NCBI GenBank assembly: GCA_030041295.1
Contig: JASHOD010000053.1
Location: forward strand, 1-64,000
Reading direction: 5' to 3'
Source of the DNA: Nitrososphaerales archaeon
GTDB taxonomy: Archaea > Thermoproteota > Nitrososphaeria > Nitrososphaerales > CADDZS01
Length of the DNA stretch: 64,000 nucleotides
The position numbers and the translations under genes were made by a program. The notes under the pieces were generated by a model that saw only the letters and a program-made list of their open reading frames with translations, was not told the origin of the DNA and ran no database searches. Position 1 is the stretch's first letter. Every line of letters begins with the position of its first letter. Positions 43,197-52,290 of the stretch are shown in pieces.

Positions 43197-43545
43197 CACA
43201 AATCTCCTGGTTGCCGTCATGGTGGAAGACGATCGTAACCACAAACAGGCAATTAGGATCTGGGAGTCTTTTGACAGATTTGTTGTCCCTGCAATATCTC
43301 TTTTCGAACTTTCTTTCTTTTTGGTCAAGAACAAATTGAGCCTTGGCCTGCTGGATAAAGTTGTAACGGATCCGAAGATAGAATTTGTAGAAAACAATTT
43401 GGACGATTTTTCGTATCTTGTACGCCATTCGGATAAGGTAAAATATTATGATGACGTCGGGGATTTGATCATCGTATCCGTGGCAAAGAGACTAGGAATA
43501 GAATTGAAGACATTCGATAAAGATCTGATGAAGATGTTTTCTTAG
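43177..43545 (+). CDS. vapC: PIN-domain ribonuclease toxin (VapC family)
   Basis: A 122-residue PIN domain with a full acidic set: first Asp in VADTNLLVAV, Glu in SLFELSFFL, Asp in DDVGDLIIVSVAKR, and Asp in KTFDKDL. TTG start at 43177 inside the antitoxin gene. It ends one base before the aroC stop on the other strand, so the module exactly fills the space between the two aro halves. Confidence 0.88.
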   Translation: MAQAVADTNLLVAVMVEDDRNHKQAIRIWESFDRFVVPAISLFELSFFLVKNKLSLGLLDKVVTDPKIEFVENNLDDFSYLVRHSDKVKYYDDVGDLIIVSVAKRLGIELKTFDKDLMKMFS

Positions 43546-44661
43546 CTATGTCTTGAGTACTCTTGAGATGTAACCTCCGCGAATACCGAGATCTGCTAGT
43601 ACGCAAGATGTCATCGCTTCAATCACGGGAACTGCTCTTGGGACCACAGTCGGATCATGTCTTCCTGGGACGACAAGTTTGCTTTCCTTACCCGTACTCA
43701 GGTCGATGGTATCTTGAGGCTTTGCGATCGAAGACGCAGGTTTGAAAGCGGCACGGAAAACTAGAGACATCCCAGTACTCAATCCGCCCAGTATTCCTCC
43801 AGAGTTGTTCGTTCTTGTCACTATTCTACCGTTGTCGAGTCTCACATAAGGGTCGTTATTCTCTGAACCTCTGAGTCTAGTTCCCGCAAAGCCCGAACCA
43901 AACTCTATTCCCTTGACGGCTGGAATTGAAAAGATTGCTTTGCTTATCTCCGACTCCAAAGATGAAAAAACTGGTTCCCCGATACCTACAGGTAGGCCGA
44001 GCACGGTACATTCGACTACCCCTCCAAGAGAGTCGCCTTTGCCCCGCTCTTCAACAATTAGATCCTTCATTTGGTTCGCCACTACGCCATCTGGACAACG
44101 AACCTCGTTGGAATATCTCACGCGAATGATGTCCTCGTAAGAAAGTTTTGAAAGGTCAGCTCGCAGTCCGCCCAGTTCGATGGTGTACGCGAAGATTTTG
44201 AGCGAAAGAGTGGTTACCAGGAGTTTTTCTGCGACGGCGCCAGCCATCACGAATCCTGCTGTGATTCTTCCCGAGAAACGTCCTCCTCCACGATAGTCAT
44301 TCAGTCCTGAGTATTTCACAGATGCAGGATAATCTGCATGACCTGGCCTGGGGTTGTTGACGAATTTTTCGTAATCAGAGCTTCTGACATCGGAATTCCA
44401 GATCAGCATGCATATTGGAGCGCCAGTGGTCTTGCCGTTGAACACGCCTGAGAGGATTTCGACCTTGTCTTCCTCAGCTCTCTGGGTTGTAACTATCGAT
44501 TGTCCTGGTTTCCTCAGATTTAGTTTTGTTTGGACGTCAATATCCGAAATTTCAAGACCTGCCGGACAACCATCAATCACTACTCCAACGCATCTTCCAT
44601 GACTTTCGCCAAAACTTGTGAAAGCGAAACTGGATCCGATAGTATTTAGAAGTGACGACAT
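43546..44661 (-). CDS. aroC: Chorismate synthase
   Basis: A 371-residue FMN-dependent enzyme for the last step to chorismate. Signature blocks: TSFGESHGRCVGVVIDGCPAG, YRGGGRFSGRITAGFVMAG, VKGIEFGSGFAG, NSGGILGGLSTG, and the C-terminal GRHDPTVVPRAVPVIEAM. Last gene of the minus-strand half aroD-aroE-aroK-aroA-aroC, 5 nt after aroA. Confidence 0.97.
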   Translation of the reverse strand: MSSLLNTIGSSFAFTSFGESHGRCVGVVIDGCPAGLEISDIDVQTKLNLRKPGQSIVTTQRAEEDKVEILSGVFNGKTTGAPICMLIWNSDVRSSDYEKFVNNPRPGHADYPASVKYSGLNDYRGGGRFSGRITAGFVMAGAVAEKLLVTTLSLKIFAYTIELGGLRADLSKLSYEDIIRVRYSNEVRCPDGVVANQMKDLIVEERGKGDSLGGVVECTVLGLPVGIGEPVFSSLESEISKAIFSIPAVKGIEFGSGFAGTRLRGSENNDPYVRLDNGRIVTRTNNSGGILGGLSTGMSLVFRAAFKPASSIAKPQDTIDLSTGKESKLVVPGRHDPTVVPRAVPVIEAMTSCVLADLGIRGGYISRVLKT

Positions 44662-44666
44662 TCGAA

Positions 44667-46061
44667 CTAGATATCTCCCCCTTTGTTGACTAGAGAAATA
44701 ACTCTTTCATTGTTCATGAGAGATTCAAGATCAGAAATAAACGAGGGGTACGATTTCTTCACACAGGATGGATTTGAAATCAAAAGTTCTCCAAACTTGC
44801 CAGAAATGCCTGCGATGGTCAAGCTCATCAATATTCTGTGATCGTTTTGTGAGCTCAAAAGAATAGGTCGAGTGGATTCCTTATTACTTCTTTGAAACTT
44901 TTCAGCAGAAATTGCTAGAGAATCTTTTTCTTCGGTTAATTCTAGTCCTAGTCTTTTGAATTCGCGAGCTAATGTGTCCAATCTATCCGATTCTTTGAAA
45001 CGCAAGTGAGCCACATTAGTAATTTTTACATCGCGTCCCATTGCAGCGGCCGTTCCCACGATAACGGGAACCAAATCAGGAGAATTACTAAGATCAAGAT
45101 TCAACAACTTACGATTTCTTAATTTGTCCGAAACTTTTGCATTGACTTCAATAAATCTTTCAGTACTCTTTTTTGTAATCCTAACTCCCAATGACTCTGC
45201 AATGTTCAAGAAAGCTGAATCCGCTTGAGGCATCTTTAGATTTACGCCATCTATCTTGACCCTCCCTCTTGCCCCCATTGTCGCGGCGATCAACGCAGCA
45301 CCGGAGCTCATGTCACCAGGGACAGAAAATGTTCGACCTCTTGTTTTGGTTTGATTTGCCTTGATAAGAAAGATGTAAGAGGATCCCGATTTCCTGCTTT
45401 GGATTCTGAATCCAAAATAATTTAGGACAGAAATAGTAGCATCAATGTACGGCAGGGAAACTGCCTTCCTAATGTCGAGTATTTTCAATATCGTGTCATT
45501 TCGCCCCTGAGTACACGCAATTAAAAGAGCAGAGATGAATTGGGACGAAATAGATCCGTCGACAATACAATCACCGCCTTCAATTCCGCTTGACTCGACA
45601 AAAACAGGCAATCTTCCATTCGAATTACGAGAGTAACATTTGACGCCGATTTGAGCCAAAGCATCAAGAAGAGGCTTCATGGGTCTCGTTAGAAGGCTGT
45701 TACCACCGGTGATTGTCGTCCGCTTTCCATCCGTTGAGATTGCGGCGAATGCAATCGCAAGTCTCGCCGTCGTTCCGGATTCTCCTGCAAAGACCCTTCC
45801 GCTTGATACGTCGTTTGGAAGAACTAGGATACTCGTACCGTCTCTGGCTCTTTCGATGCATTGTCCAAGAGATTTCAGAGTTTGAATCGTTGCTGACACA
45901 TCGTCAGCGAGTAAAGCGCCGATATTTTCAATTCGGGATTGCGTCTTACAAAGCGAAGCGATGAACAGGGCTCTGTGGAGATAACTTTTGCTCGGTGGTA
46001 ATATTATTGTTCCATCAAAATTTCTAGGCCTTGAGCCTGACAGTCGGAGATATTCTGTCAT
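44667..46061 (-). CDS. aroA: 3-phosphoshikimate 1-carboxyvinyltransferase (EPSP synthase)
   Basis: A two-domain EPSP synthase. Blocks: ILPPSKSYLHRALFIASL (PEP/S3P site), FAGESGTTARLAIAFAAIS, SSQFISALLIA, FKESDRLDTLAREFKRLG, and NDHRILMSLTIAGI. I choose the ATG at 46061 (MTEYLRLSG); an in-frame ATG at 46094 would overlap aroK. At about 464 residues it is longer than the usual 430. The active-site loop follows the ordinary pattern for the family. Confidence 0.95.
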   Translation of the reverse strand: MTEYLRLSGSRPRNFDGTIILPPSKSYLHRALFIASLCKTQSRIENIGALLADDVSATIQTLKSLGQCIERARDGTSILVLPNDVSSGRVFAGESGTTARLAIAFAAISTDGKRTTITGGNSLLTRPMKPLLDALAQIGVKCYSRNSNGRLPVFVESSGIEGGDCIVDGSISSQFISALLIACTQGRNDTILKILDIRKAVSLPYIDATISVLNYFGFRIQSRKSGSSYIFLIKANQTKTRGRTFSVPGDMSSGAALIAATMGARGRVKIDGVNLKMPQADSAFLNIAESLGVRITKKSTERFIEVNAKVSDKLRNRKLLNLDLSNSPDLVPVIVGTAAAMGRDVKITNVAHLRFKESDRLDTLAREFKRLGLELTEEKDSLAISAEKFQRSNKESTRPILLSSQNDHRILMSLTIAGISGKFGELLISNPSCVKKSYPSFISDLESLMNNERVISLVNKGGDI

Positions 46062-46077
46062 AGTGTACTTATTCCTC

Positions 46078-46992
46078 TTAGGTGTCGCCTTCAAAAGTGC
46101 TGGTCTTGATTATTGTAAATTCATCTCCATCTTTCATTTCTTTCCATCGCTTTTCAATGCGTCTTGCAATTTTGCTAGTTGTACACATCGCAGAAATGGC
46201 CGGACCCTTTCCACTTATTCCTGCACATGTAGCACCTTGTTCCACCGGCATAAGGATGGGATCAAAAGAATAGCCCAAAACCGAGCATTGGGCGAGCGAG
46301 TTTAATAACATCGCGGCTTTGATATCTCCTTTCCTAGCCAATTCAAAAGCGTCCTTGGAGTTGTTTCTGTACTTTGAATAAGCACTCTTATTGATCGAAC
46401 TTGTGTAGAGCTTGGATCTAGTTGGAGCTCTAACAAGGACAATCCTTCCTAGGTTCCTAGGAATTTTAATGCGCTTTAGAATGCGGTAATTTAAATTGTC
46501 AGTTAAAACTAATCCTCCAAGGAAACAGGATGTCGCGTCGTCATAGGCTCCTGTAATTGAGGCTCCCGAATCTTTGGAAGCATCGCAGGAGAGTCTCAGA
46601 ACGGTTCTGGAATCTGGTTCTTTTTTCCCAATTAGCTTTGCAACCGCAGCCACAACTGCAGTTGAAATCGAGCTTGAGCTTTTGAGACCCACTGCAACCG
46701 GTATTTTCGAGTCCACATTGATTTGAAGTTGATAATCTTTCGGGACGTGAAGTGAAAGGAATCGCTCGACATAATCGACACATTTTGGGATCAAAAGATG
46801 TTTGTCAAATGTAGAGGTTTGAATGAGAATATGTTCTCCTTTTCCATCATCTGGAATTATCGAGGCCTCTGCTTTGCAAGGAATAGAGATTCCGATCGCA
46901 GCTCCAAAACCGGTGCCTATCGCATTAACTACAGAAATTGCCGAATGTGTTTCTACGACACTGCGTGAACGAAACAATGTGGTTCTATGCAT
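46078..46992 (-). CDS. aroK: Shikimate kinase, archaeal GHMP type
   Basis: A GHMP-superfamily shikimate kinase, unrelated to bacterial AroK and typical of archaea. The ATP loop is PVAVGLKSSSSISTAVVAAVAK; VNAIGTGFGAAIGI is the N-terminal strand block and AGISGKGPAISAM the third motif. I prefer the ATG at 46992 (MHRTTLF), giving about 304 residues and a 19-nt gap after aroE; an in-frame ATG lies at 47034. A GAAGG Shine-Dalgarno-like run precedes it. Confidence 0.94.
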   Translation of the reverse strand: MHRTTLFRSRSVVETHSAISVVNAIGTGFGAAIGISIPCKAEASIIPDDGKGEHILIQTSTFDKHLLIPKCVDYVERFLSLHVPKDYQLQINVDSKIPVAVGLKSSSSISTAVVAAVAKLIGKKEPDSRTVLRLSCDASKDSGASITGAYDDATSCFLGGLVLTDNLNYRILKRIKIPRNLGRIVLVRAPTRSKLYTSSINKSAYSKYRNNSKDAFELARKGDIKAAMLLNSLAQCSVLGYSFDPILMPVEQGATCAGISGKGPAISAMCTTSKIARRIEKRWKEMKDGDEFTIIKTSTFEGDT

Positions 46993-47011
46993 AAACTTGA
47001 GCCTTCTGTTG

Positions 47012-47878
47012 CTAAACCGAGTGCTGTAGCACACTCTTCGCTGTAGCCATCATAAGGTCAAATGGAGCTTTTCTTCCCGTCCATATTTCAAACGATTTTG
47101 CAGCTTGGGTCACAAGCATCAGGAGACCGTCGATAGTTTTCAATCCACTTCTTCTAGCTGTCTTTAGGAAGGTACTTTCCTCCTTGTATCCTAGGTCAAA
47201 TACTGCTGTCTTGCTAGCAATTCTTGACAAATCGAGCTTCTTCAATGGGAAATATCTTGAATTTGACTTGGAAATCGTATTGATTATCAAGCCACAATTT
47301 TCTATAGATTTGGCGAATTTTGCTTCTGTTAATGGAGCTATCTCAATTTCTGATTTAGGAAAAAGACTTTCAAACCTCTTTGAAAGAACTCGGGCTTTCG
47401 AAACAGTTCTATTCAGTATCGTCAAATTCGAATAACCGTTATTCAACAAAACATAGATTGAGGCTCTTGATGCGCCACCGGCACCCAATACGACTGCGCT
47501 TTTCTGTTTGGCTGATTCTCTTAAGCACCCAAGTCTCCTAAGAGCGGCGAAGATTCCATCGTAGTCAGTATTGAACCCCATCATTCCTCCGATTTGATTG
47601 TCGATTATCTTTACCGTATTGACTGCGCCAATAGATTTCGAACGAGGATCAATTGCAGTTAGATAACTCATTATTTCCTCTTTGAACGGAGATGTTACGT
47701 TGAATCCAATTGTATCAGATATTGATAAGCTCGAAAAAAAACTCGCAAAGGAACGCCTATTCAGATCTTCAAGTTCGTAAGCTGCATTGATTCTTAATTT
47801 TCTGAACGCTGCGTTTTGTATGGCTGGCGAAAGAGAATTTGAAATCCCTCTCCCTAAAAGAAAAGCTTTCTTCATCAA
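47012..47878 (-). CDS. aroE: Shikimate dehydrogenase
   Basis: A 288-residue NADPH-dependent enzyme. The substrate loop is GRGISNSLSPAIQNAAF, the catalytic Lys in NVTSPFKEEIMSYL, with GFNTDYDGIFAALRRLG after it; the NADP motif is VVLGAGGASRASIYVL, and LLMLVTQAAKSFEIWTG closes the domain. Lies 21 nt after aroD. Confidence 0.95.
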   Translation of the reverse strand: MMKKAFLLGRGISNSLSPAIQNAAFRKLRINAAYELEDLNRRSFASFFSSLSISDTIGFNVTSPFKEEIMSYLTAIDPRSKSIGAVNTVKIIDNQIGGMMGFNTDYDGIFAALRRLGCLRESAKQKSAVVLGAGGASRASIYVLLNNGYSNLTILNRTVSKARVLSKRFESLFPKSEIEIAPLTEAKFAKSIENCGLIINTISKSNSRYFPLKKLDLSRIASKTAVFDLGYKEESTFLKTARRSGLKTIDGLLMLVTQAAKSFEIWTGRKAPFDLMMATAKSVLQHSV

Positions 47879-47899
47879 TTTACGATGCAGTTCTCTGTC

Positions 47900-48592
47900 C
47901 TAGGGTTTCAATAGTCTTCTCATTACTTCGATATCTAGTTGCCCAGAAGCAACGGGCTCGCGGGGCAAAGACGCGTATCCAAATGGAGCTCCAAAATAGA
48001 AAGCCAGAATTCTTGATGGGACTCCTAGTTTTCCTAAGCAAAACGCAACGAGTTTAGAAGGACCGCCTCTGTAAAGATTCAAGAGCTTCAAGTTATCTTC
48101 AAGTCTTCTTGCCTTGCTCACAATTTTGACAGCATAGAGTGAGGATTTCAACTCATAGGGAACGAATGACATAATATTTCTGAGATATTCTTCTGACTTC
48201 GTGCCTTGGAGATCGTGAAAAGATGCCACCAGTTTCGTGTTTGATCTTTTCAGATCCTGTAGAAGGAAGGGATATTTCTGAATCGTCGAGATTTCTATGT
48301 CCATAATTGACGGTTTCAGTTGATTTATGACATATCGGATTAGTCTTAATCGTTCTCTATCAGAAACTGTAATATGACCACCTTCTTTCCTTGATCTAAT
48401 TGTCAGGATTTCGTTACCGCGCAAGCGACCTTTGATAGTTTCGAGTTTTTCGATATCCAGTCCTCGAATGAAATCGAGTCTTAGCTCGATCAGATCCGGT
48501 CGAAAATGTCGTCTTGCTAGACTCATTCTTTCCGCTAGTGACCGAATTGTCTCTCCTGATAGTGAAATACAAAACTTGGAGCTGCGGTTCAA
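47900..48592 (-). CDS. aroD: 3-dehydroquinate dehydratase, type I
   Basis: A 230-residue class I Schiff-base enzyme. DLIELRLDFIRGLD holds the conserved Glu and Arg; the catalytic His is in KLVASFHDLQGTKS and the Schiff-base Lys in AVKIVSKARR; FGYASLPREPVASGQLDI is the C-terminal lid. First gene of the minus-strand shikimate half; divergent from ridA (72 nt). Confidence 0.94.
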   Translation of the reverse strand: MNRSSKFCISLSGETIRSLAERMSLARRHFRPDLIELRLDFIRGLDIEKLETIKGRLRGNEILTIRSRKEGGHITVSDRERLRLIRYVINQLKPSIMDIEISTIQKYPFLLQDLKRSNTKLVASFHDLQGTKSEEYLRNIMSFVPYELKSSLYAVKIVSKARRLEDNLKLLNLYRGGPSKLVAFCLGKLGVPSRILAFYFGAPFGYASLPREPVASGQLDIEVMRRLLKP

Positions 48593-48664
48593 ACTAGGGA
48601 TTTCCTAGGAGCTTTCATTTCTCCCTAAGAAAGATTATCTATCTGCCTTGAAATTTGAGAGTTA

Positions 48665-49063
48665 GTGTTTCGATATTTGAACGGAAAAAAGCAGGTCGTA
48701 ACAACTTCGAATGCGCCAAAGCCAATCGGTCCTTATTCTCAAGGCATCATAGTCGGTGACCTCGTTTTCACGGCAGGTCAGGGAGCAATCGACCCAAAGA
48801 CGAATCAATGGGCCGGCGGAGACATCAGAGAACAAACACGTAGAGTATTTGAGAACATTAAAGGCATCCTTGAAGAAGCAGGAAGCTCACTTGACAACGT
48901 AGTCAAGGTTACTGTGTTTTTGAAGGACAACAAGCTCTTCGGCGAAATGAATGAAGTGTATGCTACTTACTTCAAGAACGAGCCTCCAGCAAGAACGACG
49001 GTTATAACTGGTTTGCCTAAAGACGAAATGCTAGTCGAAATCGAAGTTGTAGCGACGCTTTGA
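48665..49063 (+). CDS. ridA: RidA-family enamine/imine deaminase
   Basis: A 132-residue Rid/YjgF protein. Conserved blocks: [55 protein letters not shown], and [11 protein letters not shown] with the catalytic Arg. RidA proteins hydrolyse the reactive enamines released by PLP dehydratases such as threonine/serine dehydratase, which is encoded 34 nt downstream. GTG start at 48665. Confidence 0.94.
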   Translation: MFRYLNGKKQVVTTSNAPKPIGPYSQGIIVGDLVFTAGQGAIDPKTNQWAGGDIREQTRRVFENIKGILEEAGSSLDNVVKVTVFLKDNKLFGEMNEVYATYFKNEPPARTTVITGLPKDEMLVEIEVVATL

Positions 49064-49097
49064 AATACACCGCAGTTTTCCTTCATTCTTTCTGTTC

Positions 49098-50075
49098 GTG
49101 GTAAGTTTGGAAATCAGTCTAGCAGACATTGAGAAAGCGAAAGAGCGCATCAAGTTTCTAGCTTCTCATACGCCTCTTTACGAATCTCAGTTCCTATCCA
49201 AGCGATGCTCGTGCGAAGTCGACCTTAAACTAGAATGCTATCAACCCATCCGAGTGTTCAAGATACGTGGCGCGGCAAATAAAATGCTTAGTTTGGCCGA
49301 GAATCACGAGTTACGAAACGTTGTAGCTTTCTCGGCAGGAAATCACGGACTCGCCGTCGTATACGTAGCCTACAAATTAGGCGTGCAGGCTGCAATAGTA
49401 GTTCCTAACACGGCAGTTCAGACTAAGGTCAATGCAATTAGCGAGTATCCAAATTCAAAGATAATCAGAGGAGGTAGCACCGTTGAAGAACTGAAAACGG
49501 TCGCAGAAAAAATCGCAAATGATGAAAACTCGTTATTGGTCCATCCCTTCGCGGACCCCGCTGTGATTTGTGGTCAAGGAACCATTGGACTAGAGATTGT
49601 AGAAGATCAGCCAAAAGTTGACACGATACTCGTCCCTATAGGCGGAGGCGGCTTGATTAGCGGTATCAGCGCTGCCGCAAAGGCGAAGAAGGAAAGCTGC
49701 AAGGTCATTGGAATTTGTGCCGAAGGAGCGCCCGCTGCTTACAAATCATTCAAAGAAAATCGCATAGTGAGCCAGCCACCAAAGACAATAGCTGATGGCA
49801 TGGGAGCCTCCACAACCGATCCGTTCAATTTGGAACTGATGAAAAGATACGTCGACGACATGGTCCTAGTTTCAGACTTAGAAATCAAGCATGCGATGAA
49901 GGTACTAATTGAGGATCTTCACGTGTTGGTCGAACCAGCTGGAGCAGCGGCTGTAGCAGCCTTGTTGTCGGGAAGTTACAAACCTTCTAGCCGAGATGAA
50001 GTTGTTGTTCCAGTTTTGAGCGGAGGAAATGTGAATCCGTCTTTGGTCAAGGAAATATTGCTTGAGCCAAGTTAA
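49098..50075 (+). CDS. ilvA: Threonine dehydratase
   Basis: A 325-residue fold-type II PLP enzyme. The PLP Lys is in RVFKIRGAANKM, AFSAGNHGLAVVYVAY binds substrate carboxylate, and VPIGGGGLISGISAAA binds the phosphate. No C-terminal ACT domain, so it is not the feedback-inhibited biosynthetic form by structure. It would give 2-oxobutyrate for Ile; serine or catabolic use is also possible. Next to ridA, whose product clears its enamine by-product. GTG start. Confidence 0.9.
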   Translation: MVSLEISLADIEKAKERIKFLASHTPLYESQFLSKRCSCEVDLKLECYQPIRVFKIRGAANKMLSLAENHELRNVVAFSAGNHGLAVVYVAYKLGVQAAIVVPNTAVQTKVNAISEYPNSKIIRGGSTVEELKTVAEKIANDENSLLVHPFADPAVICGQGTIGLEIVEDQPKVDTILVPIGGGGLISGISAAAKAKKESCKVIGICAEGAPAAYKSFKENRIVSQPPKTIADGMGASTTDPFNLELMKRYVDDMVLVSDLEIKHAMKVLIEDLHVLVEPAGAAAVAALLSGSYKPSSRDEVVVPVLSGGNVNPSLVKEILLEPS

Positions 50076-50198
50076 TCGCACTTACACTGCCCCATCGTGA
50101 CTGTGCTAATCTTGATTATTGGCACGATTTCCGAACAAACCAGTGATTGATTAGCCTTATCAAGAGGAATCAAACCAAGCAACAACCTAGTCTAGGAC

Positions 50199-51443
50199 TT
50201 GATTTCGAGAAATTCCCTTGCGCTCTACGGTGGAAAGCCTGTCAGAGATAGGCCACTTCCAGTCATGCACCCCGGAGCAACCTTCTTTGATGATGAAGAG
50301 ATAAATTCCGTCCTTGAAGTCCTTAAAGCTCAATCACCGTACAGGTTCTACGGCCCAAAGTTTCTCAATATTACAGGCAAGTTCGAAGACGAATTTCGAA
50401 GTTACATGGGAACAAGGTACGCCCTAGCAGTTACGTCTGGAACAGCAGCTTTGCACACGGCACTGATCGGACTAGGAGTTGGTCCGGGCGACGAGGTGAT
50501 TATTCCAACGTATGGCTGGGTGGCGTGTCCTAGTGCAGTTGTTGCAAGCGGAGCGACCCCGGTTCTTGCAAACATTGACCATTCACTTACTTTGGACCCC
50601 TATGATGTTGAGCGAAAAATCACAAACAGAACAAAGGCGATAATGGCAGTCCACATAAGAGGGGTTCCTTGTGACTTGGATCGTCTGGGTAGCATTGCTT
50701 CACATTATCAAATACATCTTCTTGAGGATGTGGCTCAGTGCGGAGGAGGCAGCTATCATGGAAAGAAACTGGGTTCAATTGGAGAAATCGGTTCGTATAG
50801 TTTCCAATTGAATAAGTTGATCTCTGCCGGCGAAGGAGGGGCAATTGCTACAAACAATCGGGAAATTTACGAGAGAGCCTTAATGTTTCATGATACCGGC
50901 ACGCCATACAGAGGGCTCGAAGAGAAGGAACTTCGATTCTCAATAAGCCCATTCCCGGGTGTAAACTATAGAGCAAATGAGATTTCTTCTGCAATACTCT
51001 GTGTTCAGCTAACAAAGATGGACCGGATCATAAAGAAGATACGGGAAAACAAATCGAAGATAAAGAAAGGTATCTCGGATATCAGTGGGCTCGAATTTAG
51101 AAAACTTCCAGATCCTGAAGGAGAAGTCGGCGTCGGATTAGTATTTTTCACCCAAACCAAAGAAAAAGCATTGCAATTCAAGGAAGCGCTATTAGCAGAA
51201 AACATTCGAACGCCTAGTGGTTCCTACCCAGGCGTAGTGTACGAACCGGGTCGTCAGGACGGACATGTCTTCATGCACTGGGCTCACCTTCTACCAGGAG
51301 TGGAGCGCGTAAGCCAACAATATTCTCAATCGCTTGACTTGCTCAGTAGAGCTGTACATATCGACATCAGTCCGCTAGATGGAGAGCAGGAGATCAACGA
51401 CATAGTCGAAGGAATCAGGAAAGTTTCTAGCGTAGTACTCTAA
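50199..51443 (+). CDS. DegT/DnrJ/EryC1/StrS-family sugar aminotransferase
   Basis: A 414-residue fold-type I PLP protein. Blocks: GGKPVRDRPLPVMHPGATFF, YALAVTSGTAALHTALIGLG, VIIPTYGWVACPSAV, HLLEDVAQCGGGSYHG, and the PLP Lys in FQLNKLISAGEGGA. The opening GGKPVR block and these features are shared with inosose- and keto-sugar aminotransferases (StsC-like). TTG start at 50199. It is followed by an IolB-like gene 7 nt on, so a cyclitol or amino-sugar substrate is plausible, by inference. Confidence 0.9.
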   Translation: MISRNSLALYGGKPVRDRPLPVMHPGATFFDDEEINSVLEVLKAQSPYRFYGPKFLNITGKFEDEFRSYMGTRYALAVTSGTAALHTALIGLGVGPGDEVIIPTYGWVACPSAVVASGATPVLANIDHSLTLDPYDVERKITNRTKAIMAVHIRGVPCDLDRLGSIASHYQIHLLEDVAQCGGGSYHGKKLGSIGEIGSYSFQLNKLISAGEGGAIATNNREIYERALMFHDTGTPYRGLEEKELRFSISPFPGVNYRANEISSAILCVQLTKMDRIIKKIRENKSKIKKGISDISGLEFRKLPDPEGEVGVGLVFFTQTKEKALQFKEALLAENIRTPSGSYPGVVYEPGRQDGHVFMHWAHLLPGVERVSQQYSQSLDLLSRAVHIDISPLDGEQEINDIVEGIRKVSSVVL

Positions 51444-51450
51444 CAAAAAC

Positions 51451-52215
51451 TTGAGTGAAACAATTTCGATGCTATACAAGAATAATGCTGAGCAATATGA
51501 TTCGCTGGTCAAGGTGTTCGAATACCATGGATACAATCTGTATTCGTACAAGAGTCACTCACAATTTTCAAGGAAATTAACGTTTGATTCTAGCAAAAAA
51601 GAAAGAATCACGTTTAGTTTGAAAGGGAGAATTAGGGTAAACGGGATCGATTTAGATGAGAAAGACATGATCTATCTGCCAGTGGGTTCCTCTGAATTGA
51701 AATTAGAATCGTCTGAGGGATCTGTCGTCTTCGTCGCAGAGACAGATGGGGTGAAGAAATGTGATCAATATGTGAAGAAGTACTCTGCTGCAACCAAAAT
51801 GTCAATTGGTCAACCTACTTATCGAAGGTCAGTAGTCGTCTCGATAGGGGAAAAGGATCCAGCGAACCGCTTTATTGCAGGTTTCGTTGAGGATTCTCTA
51901 GGAGAGTGGAGTAGCTACCCGCCACACAAGCACGATGATAAGCCAGAAGCATACATTTTCTACGGTGTCAATCCGGGATTTGCAATTCAAGTTGTCTTAG
52001 ATGGCGAAAGTGAGGAAGCATATGTAGTTCACGATTTTGACACCGTATTGATACCAAAAGGCTACCACCCCCACGTCAACACCTCGCTTACTGGGAGCAA
52101 CTACGCTTGGATTATCTCCGCCCCTCCTGACAATAGAAATCTCGGTGTTGAAATACTCGAGGCATATCGAAATGTCGAGCTTGGCAGGTCGCATCTTTCG
52201 ATTAAGAAGAACTAA
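51451..52215 (+). CDS. IolB/KduI-like 5-deoxy-glucuronate isomerase-family protein
   Basis: A 254-residue bicupin. The C-terminal cupin carries the IolB pattern: SYPPHKHDDKPEAYIFYGVNPGFAIQ is its metal site region (two His and a Glu), then HDFDTVLIPKGYHPHVN with the last His. The N-terminal cupin (ITFSLKGRIRVNGIDLDEKDM) is degenerate. IolB isomerises 5-deoxy-glucuronate in inositol breakdown; the exact substrate here is unknown. TTG start, 7 nt after the aminotransferase. Confidence 0.85.
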   Translation: MSETISMLYKNNAEQYDSLVKVFEYHGYNLYSYKSHSQFSRKLTFDSSKKERITFSLKGRIRVNGIDLDEKDMIYLPVGSSELKLESSEGSVVFVAETDGVKKCDQYVKKYSAATKMSIGQPTYRRSVVVSIGEKDPANRFIAGFVEDSLGEWSSYPPHKHDDKPEAYIFYGVNPGFAIQVVLDGESEEAYVVHDFDTVLIPKGYHPHVNTSLTGSNYAWIISAPPDNRNLGVEILEAYRNVELGRSHLSIKKN

Positions 52216-52290
52216 AATCGCTGTCATTTTCAGATCTTCGTAAATTAGATCTGTGCTACACTTGAGTGCTTTCGGAGCTGACTCTAGAAT

